Below, piece by piece: positions 43,301-54,769 of a stretch of 64,000 bases of DNA (the stretch's first letter is position 1; every line of letters begins with the position of its first letter). Source of the DNA: Chiridota heheva (lineage: Eukaryota; Echinodermata; Holothuroidea; Apodida; Chiridotidae); the NCBI GenBank assembly GCA_020152595.1, contig JAIGNY010004520.1, positions 3,174,501 to 3,238,500 of the forward strand. The letters run 5' to 3'. The notes under the pieces were generated by a model that was given only the letters and a program-made list of their open reading frames with translations, was not told the origin of the DNA and made no database searches. The position numbers were made by a program, and so were the translations under genes.

Positions 43301-46300
43301 CCCATCCATGTCCCACATGGCATTTCTCTCTATGTCCATATGCAGTCACATTCTGTCACACTTCCTGACTGAGCAGACTAAATATAAAAAAAGTCTGGTC
43401 AGTTCATATATTGTAGCAGCTTTATGCAAATGACCACATTAATAAAGGCAGAGTTTAAAAATCATACCTAATACAACCGTTGGTGCCCAAATATTTTGAA
43501 GAATTTTTAAGATTTTAAATCTCCAGTGCTATGAGAGAGAAGCTTGAGGATCTCTGAAGAATATTGGAAAATTATATCATTTTACAGTTATCTTCTATGG
43601 AAATATCAAATGTTTTGTAGACTTTTTAAGAAAAGTATTATTCAATCCGTCTTAAGTGTCCCTGAAAAACTTTGTAAGGAAATTCTAACCTTCCATAAGG
43701 ATATCTGAAGAAACTTTTAACTTTTTGTGAGGATATCTCAGGAAAAACTGTGGACAGCTGGATGAAATTGCTATTACATAGGTTTGCATGCTCACCAGTA
43801 AAAGCATTTCATAAGCCCTGCCTACTCATTATTATGAAGGATATCACAACCAAAAACAATAGGGCACATCTATAGACCATGGACTACATGTACATCTCTG
43901 TACCAAATATGATATAAATGCAGTTTATTGTTCTTGAGATACCATGTTAACAAGCTCTTCTCAGCAAAATCATATCAAGCCCCGCCCACTCCGCATACTA
44001 ATTAATTTTAGTTTTAATACCACGAACACAAGCACAATAGCTAACATCATAAATACATTAAATATCAAACAAAACAGACATGTGATTGTTAAAATATTAA
44101 AATTTCAAGATTTTTATATTAAGCCCCGCCTACTCATTAATATGCAGGAAATTACCACCAAAAACAATAGGGCACATCTACAGATCACGGGCTATCTGTG
44201 TACCACATGACAAGAATCCAGTGTTTCATTCTTGAAATATTGTGTTAACAAGCTTGCTGTCACAGACACACACATACATACACACACACATACATACACC
44301 CAAACACACGCGGCAGCATGACTGCTATTAGCATCGGAATCAATAAAAAGTAATATCTGCCCTGTTAAATAAATGTGTAGCCGTCTATAGATGGATGCAG
44401 ATATGAAACTAACAGCATTTTTCATTTTAGTAAAGAGGATAAAAATGATACAGAAATTGACTCGGAAATGATAGAAATAGATATTAAAAACTGTAGGTCT
44501 GTGTGCTAAATTGACTTTTGAAGCAGCAGCTGCCCGGAATATAACTGTATATATTGCCATATTTATTGTATGTGGACTCAGTCAAAAACAAAACAGAAAT
44601 GTGGCCAAATGAGTAAAAATAAACCTTTTAAATTGAAAGTATGATAAATATGGTATTATGAAAGTGCTACATTTTATACTTAACAAACTGCTGTATAGAG
44701 GGATTTCATCACGTGACTCTAACTCAACTGGACTCTAATTTGCAGGGCAGCGGCGGCGTTGCATTTCATGCATCTTTACACAGCTCAGTCACATCACACG
44801 TACAATAAACATACTATATGCTAACCTACCAGTACCAATTCAGCAAATTTGACTGATTGCAGTTTTTTGCTCGCTTCCGAAAAGTGTAAAACATTTCATG
44901 ACAAGTACATTTTTTAGTTCTTTCTTTTATTAAACCCACAGTCCCCCCAAAACAACTGTCACTGTTAACATTGAGCAAAAAAGGAATCACAGCTACATGT
45001 ACAGTAATAAAGGATGAGTTTTATGGACCTAAGCATGTTTATCTTGTATGAAAGAAGATTTTAGAAGGAACAAATATTGAAAAATCTTATTCCATTTAGG
45101 GAATGTTCTACTTTACATTTCTATATTATTGACTAAATATTGACGGAAATGACTAAAATCAGATTACAATTGACATCTACATGGGGTAGGAGACCTGTAG
45201 ATGGTGGGTACTGCTGCTGTAATGGGTATGGGAGGTGGGGGACCTGTAGTTGGTGGGTACTGCTGCTGTGGTGGGTATGGGGGTGGGGGACCAGTAGTTG
45301 GTGGGTACTGCTGCTGTGGTGGGTATGGGGGTGGGGACATGTAGTTGGTGAGTACTGCTGCTGTGGTGGATATGGGGGTGGGGACATGTAGTTGGTGGGT
45401 ACTGCTGCTGTGGTGGGTATGGGGGTGGGGACATGTAGTTGGTGAGTACTGCTGCTGTGGTGGATATGGGGGTGGGGACATGTAGTTGGTGGGTACTGCT
45501 GCTGTGGTGGGTATGGGGGTGGGGATCTGTAGTTGGTGAGTACTGCTGCTGTGGTGGGTATGGGGGTGGGGACCTGTAGTTGATGGGTACTGCTGCTGGG
45601 GTGGGTATGGGGGTGGGGAACTGTAGTTGGTGGGTACTGCTGCTGTGGTGGGTATGGGGGTGGGGGACCTGTAGTTGGTGAGTACTGCTGCTGTGGTGGG
45701 TATGGGGGTGGGGGACCTGTAGTTGGTGGGTACTGCTGCTATGGTGGGTATGGGGTGGGGACCTGTAGTTGGTGAGTAGTGCTGCTGTGGTGGGTATAGG
45801 GGTGGGGGACCTGTAGATGGTGAGTAGTGCTGCTGTGGTGGGTATAGGGGTGGGGGACCTGTAGTTGGTGGGTACTGCTGCTGTGGTGGGTATGGGGGTG
45901 GGGGACCTGTAGTTGGTGGGAACTGCTGCTGTGGTGGGTATGGTTATGGTTTAGAGTAAAAAAGTAAAATAGTAAAAGTACAGTACCTATGATTTACCAT
46001 CTGAAGAAATTTTGAAGAAACAATTTTCAATTTGATAAGAAAAAGTTGTTGGCATAGTTGCGTCCTTTTTCAATGTAAGATGGCAATAATCAGTTCATTG
46101 TAAAAGCTATATCTATATAGCATGATACAGGCAAAAGGACAAACTGATACACTGAACTGTTCAGGAACTATAGAACAAAGCTTTAATAACCTGTAATATT
46201 ATTAGAGATAATGAATTTGAAAGGGAAGGCATCGTCTCATAAATGAATTCAGAAGTGAACACCGCCATACTGGTAAAGTCACTTCCGGTTTTCAATTTTC

Positions 46301-47154
46301 CTTCTTGATTGCAAGAAATATGTGATATATCGATAATACAAGTAAGCTCCTATGTTCGGTCCGGCAGACGTGTGATCGATAACATCGCACATTTCTCGGG
46401 ATCAACAGGCAAAATTGTCAACTGGACGTGACATTACCAGCAAGGCGACATTTACTTCTGATTTATGAGCCGATACCTTTCTTTTAAGTTGTCAAAAGCT
46501 ACCATGAAATTGACTGTTAATGGGATTCGAAACTAATTTGCAAATTTCAGATTGAACCTTTTCCTTTTCGAGTAAACAACTTTTGATAAGTTTCTTATAC
46601 TGTATTTTACCCACGATTTACCTTCCCCTGTTCATATGCCTTTAATTTTCATGAATTTAATGAGTTTACTCACCTGAGGAGCTGGATAAGGGGATGGGGG
46701 ACCTGCAGTTGGTGGGTATTGCTGCTGTGGTGGGTATGGTCGTGGCTTAGAGTACACAACTTTTGATAATCTATGAGTTTCATATACTGCTTTATACCCA
46801 AGGCCCACCCTCCCCCCCTCCCCCTGTTCATATGCCTTTAATTTTCAAGAAATTATTGAGTTTACTCACCTGAGCTGGATAAGGGGTAGGGGACCTGCAG
46901 TTGGTGGGTATTGCTGCTGGGGTGGTGGTTTGGTTGTGGTTTAGAGTACACAATTTTTTATAAGATTTTCATATACTGTTGTATTTTACCCAGGGTTTAC
47001 CTCCCCTGTTCATATGCCTTTAATAAGAAAGTTTACTCACCTGAGGAGCTGGATAAGGGGGTGGGGGACCTGCAGTTGGTGGGTATTGCTGCTGTGGTGG
47101 TGGGTATGGCTGTGGTTGGGGTGGATACCCAGGGCTGTACGGTGCCTGACTCAT
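37112..47154 (-). CDS. CYSTM1-like Pro-rich, Cys-rich tail membrane protein (gene span)
   Basis: Built from 47041-47154 (38 residues), optionally 46674-46745 (24 residues), and 37112-37318 (68 residues plus TGA), all phase 0; product 106 or 130 residues. Human CYSTM1 has 97. The N-terminus is a P/Q/Y repeat (MSQAPYSPGYPPQPQPYPP), then GPYQPYPQGPPQGYGYPY. A short linker TVVYVNDNQRHQQDD corresponds to the TTVYVVEDQRR-type segment of CYSTM1, and the tail is DQCCLMAMCALCLCCFLSN. The Cys-rich end is the CYSTM module, thought to sit in or on membranes as a dimer; function is otherwise poorly known. The gene converges with the hnRNP H/F-like gene. No untranslated first exon or promoter could be fixed; further exons in the 9-kb intron are possible. 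Confidence 0.75.
37330..38810. other. CYSTM1-like large intron, unique part
   Basis: No repeat arrays or exons recognised between the last exon and the first satellite. AT-rich. Confidence 0.5.
38820..39718. repeat. Satellite 1: 19-bp unit GTACAGGGCACTGCGTAAT, about 46 copies
   Basis: Highly regular. Variants are CACCGCG, TGCATAAT and, toward the left end, a 23-bp form with GGAG inserted. A few shortened units lie at 39039-39085 and 39335-39355. Lying in the CYSTM1-like intron, it gives long open frames in all three minus-strand frames, which are not genes. Confidence 0.95.
39760..40500. other. Intron sequence, nothing recognised
   Basis: AT-rich, with a short ACACAC run near 39755 and no supported feature. 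Confidence 0.4.
40511..40649 (-). mobile_element. 5'-truncated RNase H-type LINE tail with 8-bp target site duplication
   Basis: CATGAAAT flanks it at 40503-40510 and 40650-40657. The body has TTAACGGCACCACGGCAGTC and GAGTCAAATGTGCCAAGAGG, then GTGTTAAAAACTAAGGTGCT, which is also found at 54785-54855. Confidence 0.75.
40660..42130. repeat. About 290-bp repeat family, several units in tandem
   Basis: CCCGCCTACTCATTAATATG, GACATC(G/A)CCACCA, GGGCACAT or GGTACATA, ATCTGTGTACCACATA and GAATCC(A/C)GTGTATCCTT recur about every 300 bp or more (near 40800, 41215, 41670 and 41910). It is the same family as 14880-15560 (inverted) and 43790-44310. Confidence 0.7.
42175..43190. repeat. Satellite 2: 19-bp unit CATGACATCCCACGTCCCG
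   Basis: The centre (about 42770-43010) is almost perfectly homogeneous. The flanks carry diverged forms of about 19 and 24 bp with CATGGCATTCCACCATATGT. In the same intron as satellite 1 and of the same unit length but unrelated sequence. Open frames over it on both strands (H-M-S-C-G-T words) are by-products. Confidence 0.93.
43790..44310. repeat. About 290-bp repeat family, two further units, with CA microsatellite
   Basis: Family words GCCTACTCATTA, CAATAGGGCACATCTA(T/C)AGA and ATCTGTGTACCA occur twice. The right end is a (CA)n / (CATA)n run at 44262-44312, as at a similar position near 41345-41375. Confidence 0.65.
44320..45180. other. Intron sequence with a partial palindromic MITE arm
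   Basis: From about 45010 there are family words of the palindromic MITE (GAAAGAAGATTTTAGAAGG, then TTCCATTTAGG). The rest shows no feature. Confidence 0.35.
45183..45945 (-). repeat. 47/48-bp minisatellite derived from the CYSTM1-like Pro-rich exon
   Basis: About 16 units. On the minus strand each reads CCACAGCAGCAGTACCCACC, AACTACAGGTCCCC-ACCCCC and ATACCCA, i.e. P-P-Q-Q-Q-Y-P-P-T-T-G-P-P-P-P-Y, the same 16-residue block as in the exon at 47041. A single base (GGGGACC versus GGGGGACC) makes units 47 or 48 bp, so the frame shifts repeatedly. The upstream junction reads CTCTAAACC, with no AG acceptor. Probably intronic. Confidence 0.85.
46674..46745 (-). CDS. CYSTM1-like duplicated Pro-rich exon (candidate, in frame)
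   Basis: On the minus strand an AG acceptor (CTCTAAG) is followed by 72 nt coding PRPYPPQQQYPPTAGPPSPY, PAPQ, then GTGAGT. Phase 0-0, so inclusion keeps the frame. Near-identical to the second half of the exon at 47041-47154, including about 30 bp of flanking intron on the donor side. Use in transcripts is unproven. Confidence 0.55.
46870..46939 (-). pseudogene. CYSTM1-like duplicated exon, broken copy
   Basis: Homologous to the 72-nt exon but 70 nt long, with indels that shift the frame, and the acceptor AG has become AA (CTCTAAACC). The GTGAGT donor is intact. Confidence 0.65.
47041..47154 (-). CDS. CYSTM1-like first coding exon
   Basis: The ATG at 47154-47152 follows a purine-rich GAAAGAGA. 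The exon codes 38 residues: MSQAPYSPGYPPQPQPYPP, then PQQQYPPTAGPPPPYPAPQ. The donor GTGAGT begins at 47040. An acceptor-like CAACTACAG near 47203 may mark the start of this exon's 5' UTR. Confidence 0.8.
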
Positions 47155-47214
47155 TCTCTTTCTGATGATAAGGCAGTTGTTATGATTCTGTCCTCCTCTC
47201 TCTGTAGTTGATTA

Positions 47215-50200
47215 CATAAAGCTCAAAATATCTGCATAGAAAAATAAAAAAATACAGGTTTGAGGAATGTCCCAGATACAAAACATATTATAAATTTCTA
47301 CCATGTTGAAAATGTTGGTTTTTAAGTGAATTTAAAATTCCTAGTATACCGTAGAGGTACTGTACATGGCTTCATCAAAAATCAAGATTTTCCCTTCATA
47401 ATTATGAAATTAATGTTTTTATTTTACAATTGTTATTTACATAATTGTGTTGTTAAGAAATCAAAATAAATAACTGAAATTACCTTTTAGACCAAACTGA
47501 TGCGATTTAAGCACAATATACTTTCAGATTTTTCCCAATACTGAGTTTAACTGCTAAACTCGGATTTTTCCATGAACTTTAATGTCTCCTTTTGTTAAGC
47601 TACATGCCCCGGTCTTATCCCATAGAAAGTGGTTATTAAAAGTCAATTTGATTTCTTTTGTTTTGGCAGAAAAGAAAAAAAATGCATCTTCATAATTGAA
47701 AAGCTTTTAACCACAATCAGAGAGATACTAGGAAAACTATTTGTAATTCCTAAAGAATAAGTTCGGTAAAATCCTTGTATAACAGTACAACTTTGGCAAA
47801 ATGGGTTTCTTGTAACACAAATTTATTCCAATACTAAAATAACTGAGCATTTTAAGAATTTTTGATGATTTATCCTTTTGGCTTAAATAGTTGTAACTGA
47901 AAATATCATTGTTAAATATTTGTGGTAAAAATGAAATTTTAGTCGAAGAATAATAACAATAAAGAAGAAGCTAGTAAATGCAAAGTAAACACACTTTAAT
48001 AAACTCGATATAATTATAGCAATTTACAGCTATACTACAGTAGGATTTTTCCTTAAGTTCAATGGCCATGCATGCTCATCTTATACAAAAGAGGACTTTA
48101 ATTGGTGAAGAGGGTGTTAAAGGAATATTTGATCTGTTAATTCGTGATCTGATTTGTAATATGACTAACATCACAGCTTCACATTCCTCAACAAAAGTCT
48201 TATGTAATTTATTGAAAATTCTCTGAAATTTTACGACTTAAAATTAACCATTGAATTTGTCAAAAGAGATATTGATCTGAGTCTAGTGAGAAAGCTGGTA
48301 TCTATGATATGTAGAAGACATTTTTAAAATGTTGAATAAAATACATACATTAGCAGACCCTAGCTTTGCTGTTTCACAGGAGCGGCCCACCTCGCCCCTC
48401 CATGGGCCTGCCTTGCCCACCTGAGAGTCTGCCTTTCCCTGGGGTCTGCCCTGCCCCTCATGAGAAACAAATGTAACCATTTTTTTTTAAAACTTAATAA
48501 TCTTAATTAACCTCATAAATGAAATAAGGATACAGAACACAGAATGCAAGCAGAGTAAGCAATTATCCTGTTTGGCTCGTGAATGGTCCTTATCAGTCAG
48601 AATAGTTTCATTCTGAAGTAAGATTATAGCCCAAATCCCAGAGCTTCTTCACCATGGGATTGAGCCTTAAGGGGGCCCCTGGACTCCACGGCAAAAAGAT
48701 GCAGTGTTTCGCGCGCGTATTAATGTGCCCCTCAACAAGTCTAGCACCCTTCCTCTTTTTAAATCAAGCTAGGGGTCTGCATTAGGTCTAAAAAGTTTGT
48801 TTGCCCTCCTCACCTGCCCATAACTTGCTGAAATGTAGGGGCAGGCATTTAGGAAATATAGTAATCTTTTTTTTTATTAAAAAAATCCATGCTTGGAAAT
48901 GAAGCCCACTGCCCACAAGAGCTTGTGATAGAATACAAAATTGTCCTGCATGTTTGCAACTAGTGTGTCAGGCAAGTGAAAGAATTACCCAAATCACACA
49001 AAAAGCATATAGTAAAATAATAGAAACTGAGCAGAACAAAAGGAACCAACATTCTGAAAATGAAGTGAAGTGTTTTAATTCTGTTTAAAGTGTTCTTGAC
49101 ACTAAACCCTGACTGAGCCAGTCTTGATCTCAAGCATCGTGAGGAAAGATGCCATTTCAGTGGCATGTGGGGAAAAACAGACCCAAAAATATAATTTTCT
49201 GCCCGCTCCTACCAAACAATTATTATTATTGGGGTGCGGGTGGAGGGGGGTGGGGTGGGGTGAGGAGGGGCCTTATAGTTTAAAAAGTGAGGTTGTGTCA
49301 TCAATCTCTCCTAGTACTCTCCACACCAGTCATTGTCATTCCAAAACTTTGACATCAAAGTTGTTTTGTAACAATTCTGTGTTGTCTTATTGATCTCTTT
49401 CATAACAAACTGATACGTCAGACTGAAATCTTCCCCATGTCTCCAAATTAATGTTTAAGAAAAGAAAAAGCCCTCTAAATTACAATTATTGTACGTGTAA
49501 GAAAGGTACAGTACATGTACAGTACATTCTTATTACCAACTGTCTGAAAAATACAATTGCCATTTGTTTTGAAAGAACCACTACAATTAACTTCTATGGT
49601 TCTGTGGTGGCATTCACTCCTGTACTTCCTGGTTTGCATGTTGTTCCTAAAGCACTAGCAATGTTCAATGTTAATTGTCTGCTCTCTTTCATAGATAAAA
49701 CATAAAACCTTCTTACAGCTCTTGATTACCCACATCTTTTGACAAAAAATGTTCTTTTTTGATGGTATCTAGTAGGCCTATACCTTGATAATTGAACAAT
49801 AATTGTTTGTTCTTCTACTTCTCGTTAAAATATACAATATTGACGTAAAATGAAAGTGAGGATTGATTGGTTGATGAATCTTAAATTGTTGGCATGTAGA
49901 CAGGAAGGTTCGCTGTCCAGCCAGCAAACTTGAAAAAAGAAAAAACTTTCACTTGACTACATTCACAAGGGTTACGATAAATATAAAAAGGAGACCAAGT
50001 TAATTGAAAGCAATCACTGTTTAAATGAAAGTAAAAATTAGTTAAAATTTCAGAATGAGTCCACAACCCTCATAAAGTCCCCTCCCCCACCCAGCCACAC
50101 ACTCGGATTTCCTAGTTCCTCAGGGTTTGAATATTTTCTGAAATTGCCCAAATAATTCCACAGCATATTTTTGTTTTTTAGTCACATATATGATTGTAAT

Positions 50201-50360
50201 GTTGGGAGTAAGTGCAGAATATCATGCCCTTCATTTTGCGTGGTCTAAAGTTGTAGTGACTTAAGTTTTAAACAACACAGTAGTATTTAATATTCACATG
50301 GAGGTAAGTCTACAGTAGTCAATGTCTGTCTGTTTTTTAAGAACGACACATCATTGATGT
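47215..50360. other. Upstream part of the CYSTM1-like gene or intergenic, no exon seen
   Basis: AT-rich. A partial palindromic MITE arm lies at about 48050-48310, with a GC-richer patch at 48350-48450 and a G-rich run at 49222-49270. No supported coding sequence. Confidence 0.4.
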
Positions 50361-50369
50361 TGTTGTATA

Positions 50370-50628
<259 letters not shown>

Positions 50629-50969
50629 ATGTAATTGCAGTGCTGCTTTTTCATGCGTCATTGCAACTGCTTCTTCATGCGTTTGCAGCAAATTGTTGGG
50701 CGGATAGATTGTCTTGACGGTTATTTGGTAGAAAATTCATCGTTTGTACATCTAATCGGAAAAAACTAACAAATACCTGGCTTATACACGAAGAAGGGAG
50801 TGTCCAGCGAATATGAGTAGAGTAAAAAAGTGTAATTAAGATTCACGAGTGGTCAAATTTTTTTTATTTTTTTTTACACGATTCGATAGTCGCGTTAGAA
50901 AGAGTCCTACCTTTCTTTATATACATAGTAAGCATATAGGTTGCCATAATGTTAGGAACACCTGTGACT

Positions 50970-51340
50970 GGGGGTGGGGAACTTCATACTAAAAGTGGTA
51001 AAGATGTATAGACCACCAACTGAAAAACATACCTGCAGTATGACAGATTTTTTGGTAACTGCAGTATGAAATTATACAATTTTGATACCCGCAGTATGAA
51101 AGAAGTCAATTTTGATACCTGCAGTATGAGTAATCAACAAAAAATATTGTAAAAATGGACCAGCAGTACACAATTAGCACAGTAAAACCTTATTTTTTGG
51201 GACCTGCACTATGAAAACTGTTAAGAAAAAAAAAGGCAATTGGTTTTATTTTACAATTTACTACAAAAAAAGACACCTGCACTACGAAAATGGTGCAAAA
51301 AAAGGCACCTGCTGGGGCGGCAAATGTACCTCACATATGA
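50970..51340. repeat. Degenerate tandem repeat around GATACCTGCAGTATGAAA
   Basis: About eight spaced variants of (A/T)CCTGCA(G/C)TATGA with 30-40 bp spacing and A- or T-rich linkers. The 122-codon frame starting at 51240 begins inside it and has no recognisable domain. Confidence 0.6.
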
Positions 51341-51844
51341 AAGTGCCCCCTCCCCCCCCAGTGTGGTTACCCTAGCACTGCGGCATGCGCATCGTATCGA
51401 GATCAAATATGATAGTACGTACTGGTTGTCGCTGAGTTACACCACTAATCTCATGGAGCTATTAACTGAGGGCTTTCAGAATAGCTTCATATTTTCCCTG
51501 ATTTTGCAGCTAAGGAGAAGGTTTATCAACATTTTTTGCAGGGAATGGATTGCTAAGAAATTTATCTTGCAATTTCTATATCTATTTACCAGGGATGTGA
51601 GTTGTTAAATAAGAATAAAAAATCAACAAAATTTGATGATTTTCCTATGCAGCGTATTAATACACTAACGTTACTGACCTCAGGCTATGGTTGCCACTTC
51701 AAGTATAGCCTAAAGAAGGTAATGGCTACCGCCTGATTATCAACTTTTTGCTAAAATTCTCGAATGTACCATACGCCAAACCAAACTGGCGTATATTTCC
51801 ATATGCCACAGATCTGGGACTGGGAGCAAACTGCTCAGTTTTTG

Positions 51845-52025
51845 CTGGTTGGTTGGTTTACCAAGGTTTTATGTCCCAACAGGCCTCCATTGGAGTATTT
51901 AGGTAAAGACGCCCAAGGCCATTTTATTGACCAGTAGTGGAGCACTGGTTGAAGACCCATCGGGAATAGAACCAGGAATGCTAGATTGGAAAGCTGTTCA
52001 CTTCACCGCACTGCCATGGAGGTCA
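51845..52025 (-). mobile_element. tRNA-derived SINE-like element
   Basis: On the minus strand an A box-like GGCAGTGCGGTGAAGTGAAC (about 52015) and a B box-like GGTTCTATTCCCGATGGG (about 51960) lead into a body and a tail of AAACCTTGGTAAACCAACC, AACC. The (AACC)n-like end is similar to the AAAC-rich LINE tails in this window. Confidence 0.5.
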
Positions 52026-52244
52026 CGGAGGCTTCTGTAAACAGGTTAACATGCATAGACCTATCACGGAATAACTGCAGAATCCAAGGCACTTCTGAAG
52101 GTATACCCCTTCCGTGATCTCCAAGGTGGAGTCTTAGTTGGTTTTGAGGGGACGTAAGTCCTTTTTATTTATACGTACTTTATTTCATGATAGGAGGCCT
52201 AGGCCTAAAGTGGTACTCCCTGTAGTACCAATGAACTGATGCCA

Positions 52245-53400
52245 GCCATGTTAGTATGGCTGCCGTCAGTGATGGCTTGCTATCTGAGGGTACAGTACTA
52301 CAAAAACCTATACCCTGCTGTACTGTTTGAAGCGTTGTGTTAAAACATAGGAAATATCAAGTTTTAAGATCTTTATGAAAACGAAACCATTTTACCATTT
52401 TTTTCCACAATGCTTATTTATGATCTTTGAAGCCCATCCATGTCTTCAAAAACTGTTTTTACAGTGATTTTAGTTACTTTTATCAAGGCATTTACTGGAC
52501 TACTTTTCTTTCCATAAAAATCGTCTGACAAGCTCGTCAAAGTACGGTCAAAGTTCAAAACACTGCTATAACATTTTAGCGGGGGTAATAGGTTTTAGAT
52601 TATTTGTGAACAAAATTAGATAATACTTATAATATACAATTATATAATCTAAACATTTCTAAATGTTTTATTTATTTGTTTTCAGTTTTTTTTACTAAAA
52701 ATTATTTGATAAATTATATAAACAAAGACAAATTTGTCATCAAAAATCAACCTGCAGTTTAGTTGAATATCCTAAAAATTATTAGCAGAAGTTTGAATAG
52801 TTCATCACAAACATGTGGTGACTAAGAAAAATGGCAGCCAAAACATAAATCAGAGAACTTTATCCTGTCATGGTGCTAAATAGGTAATGATTTAGGTAAG
52901 TTTTTTTGAAAATTGTATTATTTAGACTACTTGGTATAATGCACTTGTCAATTGTGTGACTCACCCCTACACCCCCAGACAAGGTGAGTCATTGAACCAA
53001 AGTGGGTGACCAAAACATGTACATTGACGTACCCCTCAGTCACTTAGGTGACTGACATTTTTTGTGAAATGACTTACCCCAAATCACTCAACTCTGTACA
53101 AAGTCAATGGCTCTGAAGTAAATTGACACACCCCTGTCATTTTGGTGACTGGCAATTTGGTACAATGACGCACATGCAAGTCACTGTTTCATATGTCAAT
53201 GATTCATCTTTGACTGACATTACCAGGGGTAGTTAGGGTGAGTCATACAACTGACAAGTGTATAAGAATATCCAAAAAGTTAATTATTTTATAATCATAA
53301 TTTTTCTACAAGGTGTAAATTTTCAAAAAACATAGCAATTGTATGGTAGCTATAAAAACCCATACAATAATCCCCATACAACAATCCCAAAGTCAACCGT
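52245..53400. repeat. Direct duplication, copy 1
   Basis: Matches 54320-54769 and then 56951-57370 in the same order: TATGGCTGCCGT-AGTGATGG, CCCATCCATGTCTTCAAAAAC, GGTCAAAGTTCAAAACACTG, AAAATCAACCTGCAGTTTAG, TGGTGCTAAATAGGTAA and AATCCCAA-GTCAA. It carries a MITE (52940-53260) that copy 2 lacks. Confidence 0.85.
52940..53260. mobile_element. 321-bp MITE with TATAA target duplication
   Basis: Ends TGCACTTGTCA(A)TTGTGTGAC and TCATACAACTGACAAGTG are inverted repeats of about 28 bp. TATAA flanks both sides (52935-52939, 53261-53265). The duplicated region has a single TATAA at 57221-57225 and no element. The interior is made of further GGTGACT / AGTCAC inverted words. Confidence 0.85.
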
Positions 53401-53429
53401 ACTGAGGGGTGTGTATAATAACTAACAGT

Positions 53430-54318
53430 TAGATCTAGGTTGGTTTGTTTGATGAGGGCTTAACGGCACCATGACAGCGAGGGTCAAATTGTGCCTGAGA
53501 GCTTAGAACATTCCAGAGGTAGGGGAAAAAAAATAGGAGTCTGAGAGAAGTACAGGAACTAATAGCCAGGAAGCTGGGATCCAGAAGGGAAGTGCAGGGG
53601 TGCTAAAAAGGCAAAAGTAGGTAAAGGGGGTGGGAGAAAAGGACTAAATATGGTTGTAGAGGGAGACACAATGGAAGGAGATAATCTGGAGAGTTTTTCT
53701 GGAACAGCTCAGCTATGGAGTTGTGAGGGGTGGGGAAAGCTCTGGAAGGTTGTAGAGGGGGCAGGCAAGGAGGATGTGGTGGACTGTGAGGGGGCAATGG
53801 CCATTGTTGTAGAGGGGTGGGGGGTAGCCAGTATGGAGGTGGGAGTGAGTGAGGTGGGTGTGACCTATTCTAAGGCAGGTAATGTGGACGTTGCCAACAT
53901 GGGAGAGATTGTGGATGGTGCATTTGATTGGAATGGTGGACTGGATGACATGGAGTTTGTTAGCAATTTGGGAGTCCCATGAGGTTTGCGAGTGGTCACG
54001 AACAAGGGAAGTGAAAAGTAGTTTGAGGTCAGAAAGGGTTTTGGGAAAGGGGGTAGGGAGGAGGTTGAGGGCAAGCATAGCGGCTGAATCAGCTCTGTCA
54101 TTGTCGGCTATGCCAACATGAAAAAAACAAAAACTTTTCCTGCAGGAGGGGAAAGGAGTTTACGGAGAAGGTGGGACATGAGGTTCTCCCACCTAAGATT
54201 GAGTAAAGAAGTAAGGACAGACTTGGAGTCTGAGAAGAAGACAAAGTGGCTAAGCAGGGAGTACTCAATATAGTTGAGGGCGAGTAGGATGGCCTCGGTC
54301 GAGAAGATGGACGAGTAG
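53430..54318 (-). mobile_element. 5'-truncated RNase H-type non-LTR retrotransposon, degenerate
   Basis: Minus strand: the RNase H part (SSIFSTEAILLALNYIEYSL, then FFSDSKSVLTSL) is followed, after a frameshift near 54110, by a C-terminal part with SWDSQIANKLHVIQSTIP and NGHCPLTVHHILLACPLYN, a Cys/His end usual in elements with this domain. A 3' region with HNSIAELFQK follows, and the tail ends in GGTGCCGTTAAGCCCTCATC, AAACAAACC. I/Nimb-like or a related clade; not fixed. Several frame breaks mean it is inactive. Confidence 0.75.
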
Positions 54319-54319
54319 T

Positions 54320-54769
54320 TAATATGGCTGCCGTTAGTGATGGCTTGCCATCCAAGGGTTCTACAAAAACCAATACCCTGCTGTACTGTTTTAAGTCTTG
54401 TGCTAAAACATAAACAAATCACAGTTTTAGATTTTTAAGATCTTTGTGAAAACGAAACCATTTTACCTTCTTTTTTCACCCACAATGCTAATTCATGATG
54501 TTTAAAGCCCATCCATGTCTTCAAAAACAGTTTTTATGGCAAATTTAATTACTTTTATCAAAATATTTACTGGGATACTTTTCTTTGCATAAAAATTGTC
54601 TGACGAGCTCTCCAAAGGACGGTCAAAGTTCAAAACACTGCTATTGGGGCTATAACATTTTGGTGGGGGTAATGTGTTTTAGATTATTTCAGGGAAAAAA
54701 ATTCAGATAATACTTATGAAGTACAATTATATAATCTAAACATTCCTTGGTGTTTTATTAGTTTTCAGT
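54320..54769. repeat. Direct duplication, copy 2 left part
   Basis: See copy 1 at 52245. It continues at 56951, beyond the inserted LINE. A diverged duplication of about 15 bp (TTATTAGTTTTCAGT and TTATTTGTTTTGCACAGT) lies at the two junctions. Confidence 0.8.

Noticed and set aside
45133..45481. Pro/Gln/His-rich frames as a real exon
   Set aside because: Units of 47 and 48 bp shift the frame, and the acceptor is missing; a satellite derived from an exon explains them.
51240..51608. 122-codon plus-strand frame
   Set aside because: Begins inside a degenerate tandem repeat; no recognisable domain or splice context.
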